Below are positions 55,561 through 64,000 of a stretch of DNA of 64,000 nt, piece by piece. Positions within the stretch are counted from its first letter, which is position 1, and each line of letters opens with the position of its first letter. The notes below the pieces were generated by a model. That model did not search any database. It was given only the letters and a program-made list of their open reading frames with translations, and had not been told where the DNA came from. The stretch is from Arachis hypogaea. Lineage: Eukaryota; Streptophyta; Magnoliopsida; Fabales; Fabaceae. The stretch spans positions 109,446,276 to 109,510,275 of the forward strand of contig NC_092048.1 of assembly GCF_003086295.3 (NCBI RefSeq), in the 5' to 3' direction. The translations under genes were made by a program, and so were the position numbers.

Positions 55561-57385
55561 GTTCGAGTTTGGACAACTGACGGTTCATCTTGTTGCTCAG
55601 ATTAGGTAATTTTCTTTTTGTTTTGTTTTTAGAAAATTTTCAAAAATCTTTCACAAATTCTCATTTGTTTTCGAAAAAAAAATGTTTTCAAGAATATATT
55701 TTTCTTCAGAATTTTTAAGAATGAATTCTAGTGTTTCATGAAACATGTTGAATCCTATCTGGCTGTAAAGCCATACCCAAATTGCTTTGGGACTGGTCTT
55801 CAACTAATCACCTCAATAGATGTAATTTACATGCTAGAGCTTGGCTGGCTATTAAGCCATGTCTAACCCTTTGATTGGAGCTTTAGACTAAAGAGCATAA
55901 GATTCCTGGAATTCATATTAAAAATTTTGGAATCCTTATTTTTCTTTTTCAAAATGATTTTCGAAAAAATTAAAAGAAAATACAAAAAAATTCATAAAAT
56001 CAAAAAAATCAAAAATATTTTTGTGTTTCTTGTTTGAGTCTTGAGTCATGTTATAAGTTTGGTGTCAATTGCATACTTATGTTGCATTTTTCGAAAATTT
56101 TCATGCATTCATAGTGTTCTTCATGATCTTCAAGTTGTTCTTGGTAAGTCTTCTTGTTTGATCTTTGCATTTGCATGTTTTGTGTCTTTTCTTGTTTTTC
56201 ATATGCATTCTTGAATTCTTAGTGTCTAAGCATTAAAGAATTCTAAGTTTGGTGTCTTGCATGCTTTCTTTGCATATAAAAATTTTCCAAAAATAAGTTC
56301 TTGATGTTCATCTTGACATTCAAAGTGTTCTTGGTGTTCATCTTGATATTCATAGTGTTCTTGCATTCATCACATACTTTGGTCCAAAATTCTCATGCAT
56401 TGCATCATTTTGCATGTTTTTCTCTCTCATCATAAAAATTCAAAAAAAAAATTATCTTTCCCTTTTTCTCTCTCAAAATTTCGAAAATTAGATTTGACTT
56501 TTTCAAAAAAAATTTTAAAATTCAATTATTTCTTATGAGTCAAATCAAAATTTTCAATTTAAAAGTCTTATCTTTTTCAAATTCTTTTTCAAAAATCAAA
56601 TCTTTTTCATTGTTCTTAGTTATTTTCGAAAATTCTAAAAATATTTTTCAAAATTTTTTTTCTTATTTTTATATCAAATTTTCGAAAATAACAATAACAA
56701 TTAATGTTTTGATTAAAAAATTTCAAGTTTGTTACTTGCTTGTTAAGAAAGATTCAAACTTTGAGTTCTAGAATCACATTTTGTGATTTCTTGTAAATGA
56801 AGTCATTAATTGTGATTTTAAGAATCAAATCTTTTTCAAAACTAATTTCAATCATATCTTTTCAAAAATATCTTCTTATCTTAATTTAAAAAAAATTTTT
56901 TTTGATTTCAAAATATCTTTTCTAACTTCCTATCTTCTTATCTTTTCAAAATTTGTTTCAACTAACTAACTAACTTTTTGTTTGTTTCTTATCTTTTTCA
57001 AAACTACCTAACTAACTCTCTCTCTCTAATTTTCGAAAATATCTTCCCTCTTTTTCAAAAATTCTTTTTAATTAACTAATTATTTTAATTTTTTTATTTT
57101 AATTTTTGAAAATTACTAACCTATTTCAAAAACTATTTTTGAAAATCACTAACTCTTTTTCAAAAAAATTATTTTCGAAATTTTTCCTCCCTCATCTCCT
57201 TCTAATTATTTATTCATCTACTAACACTTCTCTTCATCTCACATCACTGCTCCTATCCTTATCTTTGTGTTTGGATTCTTCATTCTTCTTCACCCCTATT
57301 CCTTTTCTTCTTCTACTAACAATAAGGAACCTCTTTACTGTGACATAGAGGATTCCTCTTCTTTTCTTGTTCTCTTCTCTTTCTT
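55561..57385 (+). other. 5' leader of element E
   Basis: A 1.8-kb T-rich non-coding leader, collinear with B's. Two GGCTGGCT/AAGCCATGTC-type hairpin repeats lie near 55758-55805 and 55838-55890, TAAGTTTGGTGTC near 56048 and 56237, and at least eight TTTTCGAAA words. Unlike B's, it has no GGCGTT palindromes. A chance ORF at 56535-56771 is low-complexity. Confidence 0.7.
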
Positions 57386-59605
57386 ATGAGCAGGAACAAA
57401 GAAAAAGGCATTCTTGTTGAAGCTGATCCAGAACCTGAAAGGACTCTGAAGAGGAAACTAAGAGAAGCTAAATTACAACAATCCAGAGACAACCTTACTG
57501 AAAATTTCGAACAAGTAAAGGAGATGGCAGCCGAAACCAACAACAATAATGCAAGGAGGATACTTGGTGACTTTACTGCACCTAATTCCAATTTACATGG
57601 AAGAAGCATCTCCATCCCCACCATTGGAGCAAACAATTTTGAGCTGAAACCTCAGCTAGTTTTTCTGATGCAGCAAAACTGCAAGTTCCATGGACTTCCA
57701 TCGGAAGATCCTTTTCAGTTCTTAACTGAATTCTTGCAGATCTGTGATACTGTTAAGACTAATGGAGTAGATCCTAAAGTCTACAGGCTCATGCTTTTCC
57801 CTTTTGCTGTAAGAGACAGAGCTAGAATATGGTTGGACTCTCAACCCAAAGACAGCCTAAACTCTTGGGATAAGCTGGTCACGGCTTTCTTAGCCAAGTT
57901 CTTTCCTTCTCAAAAGCTGAGCAAGCTTAGAGCGGATGTTCAAACCTTCAGACAGAAAGAAGGTGAATCTCTCTATGAAGCTTGGGAAAGATACAAGCAG
58001 CTGACCAAAAAGTGTCCTTCTGACATGCTTTCAGAATGGACCATCCTGGATATATTCTATGATGGTTTATCTGAGTTATCAAAGATGTCATTGGATACTT
58101 CTGCAGGTGGATCCATTCACTAAAAGAAAATGTCTGCAGAAGCTCAAGAACTCATTGACATGGTTGCTAATAACCAGTTCATGTACACTTTTGAGAGGAA
58201 TCCTGTAAGTAATGGGACGCCTATGAAGAAGGGAGTTCTTGAAATTGATACTCTGAATGCCATACTAGCTCAGAATAAAATATTGACTCAGCAAGTCAAT
58301 ATGATTTCTCAGAGTCTGACTAGAATGCAAGCTGCATCCAACAGTACTCAAGAGGCTTCTTATGAAGAAGAAGCTTATGATCCTGAGAACCCTACAATAG
58401 CAGAGGTAAATTACATGGGTGAACCATATGGAAACACCTATAATTCCTCCTGGAGAAATCATCCAAATCTCTCATGGAAGGATCAAAAGCCTCAACAAGG
58501 CTTTAATAATGGTGGAAGAAAAAGGTTCAATAATAATAAACCTTTTCCATCATCCACTCAGCAACAGACAGAGAACTCTGAACAAAATATCTCTAATTTA
58601 GCAAACTTAGTCTCTGATCTATCCAAGGCCACTGCAAGTTTTATGAATGAAACAAGGTCTTCCATTAGAAATTTGGAAGCACAAGTGGGCCAGCTGAGTA
58701 AAAGGATCACTGAAATCCCTCCTAGTACTCTCCCAAGCAATATAGAAGAAAATCCAAAAGGAGAGTGCAAGGCCATTGAATTAATTACCATGGCCGAACC
58801 TGTAAGGGAAGGAGAGGATGTGAATCCCAAGGAGGAAGACCTCCTGGGATGTCCAGTGATCAATAAGGAGCTTCTTTCTGAGGAACCAAAGGACTCTGAG
58901 GCTCAATTAGAGACCATAGAGATTCCATTGAACCTCCTTATGCCATTCATGAGCTCTGATGAGTACTCCTATTCTGAAGAGAATGAGGATGTTACTGAAG
59001 AGCAAGCTGCCAAGTTTCTTGGTGCAATCATGAAGCTGAATGCCAAATTATTTGCCATTGAAACTTGGGAAGATGAACCTCCCTTGTTCACCAATGAACT
59101 AAGTGATCTGGATCAACTGACATTGCCTCAGAAGAAACAGGATCCTGGAAAGTTCTTAATACCTTGTACCATAGGCACCATGATCTTTAAGGCTCTGTGT
59201 GACCTTGGTTCAGGGATAAACCTCATGCCCCTCTCTGTAATAGAGAAACTGGGAATATTTGGGGTACAAGCTGCTAAAATCTCATTAGAGATGGCAGACA
59301 ATTCAAGAAAACAGGCTTATGGACAAGTAGAGGACATGTTAGTAAAGGTTGAAGGCCTTTACATCCCTACTAATTTCATAGTCCTAGATACTGGGAAGGA
59401 TGAGGATGAATCCATCATCCTAGGAAGACCTTTCCTAGCCACAGCAAGAGCTGTGATTGATGTGGACAGAGGAGAATTGATCTTTCAAATAAATGAGGAC
59501 AACCTTGTGTTTACAACTCAAGAATCTCTCTCTGCATCCATGGAGAGGAAGCATAAAAAGTCTCTCAAAGCAGAGTCAACCAAAGCCCCCACAGTCAGAC
59601 TCTAA
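57386..59605 (+). pseudogene. gag-pro: Gag-protease of element E (one internal stop)
   Basis: 739 codons in one frame, broken only by TAA at 58121-58123 (B has a Leu codon there). Gag has NNFELKPQLVFLMQQ, FLQICDTVK, FPFAVRDRARIWL and SLYEAWERYKQL. A linker with NHPNLSWKDQK and Gln/Asn-rich parts follows, then protease ALCDLGSGINLMPLS (Asp residue 606) and [11 protein letters not shown]. It ends at TAA 59603-59605, inside the TAAGTTTGGTGTTGGG motif. The overlapping frame continues as three NSKFGV(G/K) repeats to 59714, and B reads the first of these in frame, so a 2-base indel separates the two versions. No RT motif follows. The Gag is clearly different from that of A/D. Confidence 0.95.
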
Positions 59606-59700
59606 GTTTGGTGTTGGGAGGCCACAACCAAACTCTAAGTTTGGTGTCAAACCCCCATATCCAAACTCTAAGTTTGGTGTTGGGAGGTCTCAACAAAGCT
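59600..59700 (+). repeat. Three tandem CTCTAAGTTTGGTGT units at the end of E gag-protease
   Basis: Units of about 31-33 bases (starts near 59600, 59632, 59663) have the core ACTCTAAGTTTGGTGT. They encode NSKFGVG in one frame and supply the stop in another. B has one unit here. Confidence 0.85.
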
Positions 59701-59763
59701 CTGCAAATCTGTGAGGCTCCATGAGAGCCCACTGTCAAGCTATTGACATTAAAGAAGCGCTTG

Positions 59764-59779
59764 TTGGGAGGCAACCCAA
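59764..59779 (+). promoter_or_regulatory. Conserved post-coding hairpin (E)
   Basis: TTGGG-AGGCAA-CCCAA after GAAGCGCTTG. Confidence 0.7.
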
Positions 59780-59914
59780 TATTTATTTATCTAATTTTCA
59801 TTGTTTTACATGTTTTATTAGGTTCATGATCATGTGGAGTCACAAAATAAATATAAAAATTGAAAACGGAATCAAAAACAGCAGAAAAAAATCACACCCT
59901 GGAGGAAGACCTTA

Positions 59915-60160
59915 CTGGCGTTTAAACGCCAGTAAGAAGCATGTTTTGGGCGTTCAACGCCAGAACAGAGCATGGTTCTAGCGCTGAACGCCAGAAATGG
60001 GCAGCATCTGGGCGTTTGAATGCCAGAAATGTACCCTGGAGAAGAGCTGGCGCTGAACGCCCAGAACAAGCATGGTTCTGGCGTTCAACGCCAGAAATGG
60101 GCCACAAATGGGCGTTCAACGCCCAGAACAAGCACCAATCTGGCGCTGAACGCCCAGAGT
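59915..60160. repeat. GGCGTTNAACGCC palindrome array (E, between ORFs)
   Basis: About eight units (GGCGTTTAAACGCC, GGCGTTCAACGCC, AGCGCTGAACGCC, GGCGTTTGAATGCC, GGCGCTGAACGCCC) at about 30-base spacing. Translates in several frames as LNAQ/GAERPE repeats, which I treat as a by-product. Confidence 0.9.
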
Positions 60161-60482
60161 TGTGTGCAAGGGCATTTTGCATGCCTAATTTGGTGCAAGG
60201 TTGTAAATCCTTGAACATCTCAGGATCTGTGGACCCCACAGGATCCCCACCTACCTCCACTCACCTCTTCTCACCCCTCTTTCACACAATCCCATAAACA
60301 CTCTTCCCCAAAACCCTTCACCAATCACCTCAATCTCTCTTCCCCATCACCCCTTCACCACTCACATCCATCCACTCTTCCCCAAAAACCTACCTCATAA
60401 ACTCCACCTACCTTCAAAATTCAAAATCAGTTTCCCACCCAAACCACCCTAAATGGCCGAACCTTACCCCCCCTCCCTTCCC

Positions 60483-60490
60483 TATATATA
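60483..60490 (+). promoter_or_regulatory. Possible internal TATA box before the E second ORF
   Basis: TATATATA with TCATTTTCACACA about 20-25 bases on and a pyrimidine-rich leader up to 60620, matching B (37188). The stretch 60240-60620 as a whole is C/T-rich. Confidence 0.4.
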
Positions 60491-60681
60491 GCCTTCCATT
60501 CTTCCTCATTTTCACACAAGACAACCCTCTCTTACCCTTCTTGGCCGAAACACCTCTCTCTCTCCCTCTTCTCCATTTCTTCTTCTTCTTCATCTATTCT
60601 TTCTTCTCTTGCTCGAGGGCGAGCAATATTCTAAGTTTGGTGTGGTAAAAGCATAAGCTTTTTGTTTTTCCATTACCATTG

Positions 60682-61830
60682 ATGGCACCCAAGACCGGAG
60701 AATCCTCTAGAAAAGGAAAAGGGAAGACAAAAGCTTCCACCTCCGAGTCATAGGAGATGGAAAGGTTCATCTCCAAAGCTCATCAAGACCACTTCTATGA
60801 TGCTGTGGCCAAGAAGAAGGTGATCCCCGAGGTCCCTTTCAAGCTCAAGAAAAATGAGTATCCAGAGATCCGACATGAAATCCAAAGAAGAGGTTGGGAA
60901 GTTTTAACAAACCCCATCCAACAAGTCGGCATCCTAATGGTTCAAGAGTTCTATGCCAATGCATGGATCACTAGGAACCATGATCAAAGTAAGAACCCGA
61001 ATCCAAAGAATTATGTTACAATGATTCGGGGGAAATACTTAGATTTTAGCCCGGAAAATGTGAGGTTGGCGTTTAACTTGCCTATGATGCAAGGAGATGC
61101 ACGCCCCTACACTAGAAGGGTCAACTTTAATCAAAAGTTGGACCAAGTCCTCATGGACATATGTGTGGAAGGAGCTCAATGGAAGATTGACTCCAAAGGC
61201 AAGCCGGTTCAATTATGAAGACTGGACCTCAAGCCTGTGGCTAGAGGATGGTTGGAGTTCATCCAACACTCCATCATCCCCACTAGCAACCGATCTAAAG
61301 TTACTGTGGATCGGGCCATCATGATCCATAGCATCATGATTGGAGAGGAAGTAGAAGTTCATGAAGTCATCTCCCTTGAACTCTACAAAATAGCCGAAAA
61401 GCCCTCCCCTGGAGCAAGGCTAGCTTTTTCTCATCTTATTTGCCATCTATGTTACTCAGCTGGAGCTTTCATAGAAGGAGACATTCACATTGAGGAAGAG
61501 AAGCCCATCACTAAGAAAAAGATGGAGCAAGCAAGAGAGCCCATTCATGGAGCTCAAGAGGTGCAGGAAGCTCATCACCATGAGATCCCGGAGATGCCTC
61601 AAATGCATTTTCCTCCACAAAACTATTGGGAGCAAATCAACACCTCCCTAGGAGAATTAAGTTCCAACATGGGACTACTAAGGGTGGAACATCAAGAGCA
61701 CTCCATCATCCTTCATGAAATCAGAGAAGATCAAAAAGCAATGAGGGAGGAGCAACAAAGACAAGGAAGAGACATAGAAGAGCTCAAGGACATCATTGGT
61801 TCCTCAAGAAGGAAACGCCACCATCACTAA
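60682..61830 (+). pseudogene. Plant-transposon-protein ORF of element E (two stops)
   Basis: 382 codons in one frame from ATG 60682. Basic N-terminus (SSRKGKGKTKAST), the same conserved blocks as in B and D (EMERFISKAHQDHFY, VIPEVPFKLKKNEYPEI, MVQEFYANAWI, IRGKYLDFSPENVRLAF, LDQVLMDICVEGAQW, GWLEFIQHSIIPTSNRS, EVEVHEVISLELYKIA), then a Gln/His-rich hinge, NYWEQINTSLGEL, a coiled coil and a basic tail (SSRRKRHHH). Stops: TAG 60751-60753 (Trp codon in B) and TGA 61216-61218 (Arg codon in B). Function unknown. Confidence 0.85.
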
Positions 61831-62990
61831 GGTGGACTCATTCCTTGTTCTTACTTTCTCTGTTTTTCGTTTTCTCTATGTTAAGTGCTTATCTAAGTTT
61901 GTGTCTTCATTACATGATCATTAGTAGTTAGTAACTATGTCTTAAAGTTATGAATGTCCTATGAATCCATCACCTCTCTTAAATAAAAACTGTTTTAATT
62001 CAAAAGAACAAGAAGTACATGAGTTTCAAATTTATCCTTGAACTTAGTTTAATTATCTTGATGTGGTGACAATGCTTCTTGTTTTCTGAATGAATGCTTG
62101 AACAGTGCATATGTCTTTTGAAGTTGTTGTCTAAGAATGTTAAATATGTTGGCTCTTGAAAGAATGATGACTAGGAAACATGTTATTTGATAATCTGAAA
62201 AATCATGAAAATGATTCTTGAAGCAAGAAAAAGCAGCAAAGAACAAAGCTTGCAGAAAAAAAAATAGAAAAAAAAATAGGCAAAAAAAATAGAAAGAAAA
62301 AGAAAAAAAGCAAGCAGAAAAAGCCAAAGCTCTTAAAACCAAGAGGCAAGAGCAAAAAGCCAATAACCCTTAAAACCAAAAGGCAAAGGTAAATAAAAGG
62401 ATCCCAAGGCTTTGAGCATCAGTGGATAGGAGGGCCTAAAGGAATAAAATCCTGGCCTAAGCGGCTAAACCAAGCTGTCCCTAACCATGTGCTTGTGGCG
62501 TGAAGGTGTCAAGTGAAAACTTGAGACTGAGCGGTTAAAGTCAAGGTCCAAAGCAAAAAAAAAAAGAGTGTGCTTAAGAACCCTGGACACCTCTAATTGG
62601 GGACTTTAGCAAAGCTGAGTCACAATCTGAAAAGGTTCACCCAATTATGTGTCTGTGGCATTTATGTATCCGGTGGTAATACTGGAAAACAAAGTGCTTA
62701 GGGCCACGGCCAAGACTCATAAAATAGCTGTGTTCAAGAATCATCATACTGAACTAGGAGAATCAATAACACTATCTGAACTCTGAGTTCCTATAGATGC
62801 CAATCATTCTGAACCTCAATGGATAAAGTGAGATGCCAAAACTATTCAAGAGGCAAAAAGCTACAAGTCCCGCTCATCTGATTGGAGCTATGTTTCATTG
62901 ATAGTTTGGAAGTTATAGTATATTCTCTTCTTTTTATCCTATTTGATTTTCAGTTGCTTGGGGACAAGCAACAATTTAAGTTTGGTGTTG
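61831..62990 (+). other. 3' non-coding module of element E with plus-strand primer region
   Basis: A-rich tract at 62220-62320, then the block conserved in all four family members (62400-62720). 62975-62990 is TTTAAGTTTGGTGTTG directly before the LTR. No supported ORF. Confidence 0.8.
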
Positions 62991-64000
62991 TGATGAGCGG
63001 ATAATTTATACGCTTTTTGGCATTGTTTTTAGTATGTTTTTAGTAGAATCTAGTTACTTTTAGGGATGCTTTCATTAGTTTTTATGTTAAATTCACATTT
63101 CTGGACTTTACTATGAGTTTGTGTGTTTTTCTGTGATTTCAGGTATTTTCTGGCTGAAATTGAGGGACTTGAGCAAAAATCAGATTCAGAGGTTGAAGAA
63201 GGACTGCTGATGCTGTTGGATTCTGACCTCCCTGCACTCAAAATGGATTTTCTGGAGCTACAGAACTCAACATGGTGCGCTTCCAATTGCGTTGGAAAGT
63301 AGACTTCCAGGGCTTTCCAGAAATATATAATAGTCCATACTTTGTCCAAGTTTAGATGACGCAAACTGGCGTTCAACTCCAGCTCTCTGCCCAATTCTGG
63401 CGTCCAGCTTCAGAAACAAGTTGCAAAGTTGAGTTCAACGCCCAAACTGGCACAAAAGCTGGCGTTCAACTCCAAGAATGACCTCTCCACGTGTAGACTT
63501 CAAGCTCAGCCCAAGCACACACCAAGTGGGCCCCGGAAGTGGATTTATGCATCAATTACTTACTTCTGTAAACCCTAGTAGCTAGTTTATTATAAATAGG
63601 ACTTTTTACTATTGTATTAGACATCTTGGAACATCTTTGGATTATATTTTGATCTTTGGATTCCTGGTTCTTAGATCAGAGGGGCTGGCCAATCGGTCAT
63701 GCCTGGACCTTTCACTTATGTATTTTCAAACGGTAGAGTTTCTACACTCCATAGATTAAGGTGTGGAGCTCTGCTGTTCCTCAAAGATTAATGCAAAGTA
63801 CTACTGTTTTCTATTCAATTCATCTTATTTTGCTTCTAAGATATTCATTCGCACTTCAACCTGAATGTGATGAATGTGACAATCATCATCATTCCCTATG
63901 AACGTGTGCCTGACAACCACTTCCGTTCTACATTAGATTGAATGAGTATCTCTTAGATCTCTTAATTAGAATCTTTGTGGTATAAGCTAGATTGATGGCG
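62991..64000 (+). repeat. 3' LTR of element E, truncated by the window end
   Basis: 1010 of about 1700 bases, starting TGATGAGCGGATAATTTATAC. TATA box at 63591-63599. Confidence 0.95.

Larger units (their letters stand above)
19938..64000 (+). mobile_element. Element B: non-autonomous Athila-type element, split by C, F, D and E
   Basis: The pieces are 19938-25459, 36474-38508, 39043-39822 and 52168-53754, with the remainder beyond the window after E. Reassembly is supported by TSDs of C and D, by coding continuity across C, and by collinearity with element E. B has a 5' LTR, tRNA-Asp primer site, leader, gag-protease and a plant-transposon-protein ORF. Nothing like RT, RNaseH or integrase lies between protease and the second ORF. 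It inserted in the chromovirus LTR (left flank CGCTG; the right flank is out of view). Its LTRs differ visibly more than those of A, C or D. Confidence 0.9.
53755..64000 (+). mobile_element. Element E: non-autonomous Athila-type element nested in B's 3' LTR
   Basis: 5' LTR 53755-55534, primer site, leader, gag-protease, second ORF, 3' non-coding module, and 3' LTR from 62991 running out of the window. No RT, RNaseH or integrase. Expected TSD GTAGC (53750-53754); the other copy is out of view. Where they overlap the LTRs differ by roughly 2-3% by eye plus a 56-base duplication. Confidence 0.9.

Overview
The window is plant nuclear DNA made almost entirely of nested LTR retrotransposons. The host is probably a legume, most likely peanut/Arachis. 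That is an inference from the LTR families (termini TGATGAGCGGATA...CGTGCACCA and TGATGACAAGTCA...ACACCATCA) and recalled descriptions of the peanut FIDEL/Feral pair, not from a search. No intact host gene is visible. Host-derived remains are a DGS1/NCA2-like exon fragment (2063-2597) and a dead FAR1-related (MULE-type) gene (16202-17338).

Layout. 1-1473 is a truncated LTR of family C. 1474-2062 is an LTR piece of a third family (F). 2598-4022 is a truncated solo LTR of the main family. Element A (4284-15407, minus) is an Athila-type Ty3/gypsy element with a broken gag-pol and a perfect AGAAT target-site duplication (TSD). After the FAR1-related pseudogene comes a 5'-truncated Tekay/chromovirus fragment (integrase C-terminus, chromodomain-like tail, 3' LTR; 17339-19937). 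Element B (plus) starts inside that LTR at 19938 and runs past the window end. It has been split by four later insertions: element C (25460-36473, minus, TSD AGGAC), an F fragment (38509-39042), element D (39823-52167, minus, TSD ACGGC), and element E (53755 to beyond 64000, plus), which sits in B's 3' LTR.

How they relate. A, B, D and E share LTR type, tRNA-Asp primer site and 3' non-coding module. A and D encode gag-protease-RT-RNaseH-integrase; D has an uninterrupted 1604-codon gag-pol frame plus a downstream plant-transposon-protein ORF. B and E have their own, different gag-protease and the transposon-protein ORF but no RT, RNaseH or integrase, so they look like non-autonomous partners that would need polymerase and integrase in trans. 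C is a second autonomous Athila-type family with unrelated LTR bodies but the same primer site and the same bases at the 3' LTR junction. LTR divergence counted by eye is about 1.5% (A), 1.3% (C) and 1.0% (D), so these insertions are recent; B is visibly older, as the nesting requires.

The most interesting unexplained structure is non-coding. (1) A hairpin just after the coding region is present in all five elements, and D shows a compensatory base-pair change. (2) A sense-strand-only motif TAAGTTTGGTGTT recurs at ORF borders, in leaders and at the 3' LTR junction. (3) Arrays of short palindromes, different in each of four LTR families, occur in LTRs, UTRs and even inside the gag linker coding sequence. 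(4) tRNA-like pieces lie in leaders and at a deletion junction. (5) Possible internal promoters precede the transposon-protein ORF.
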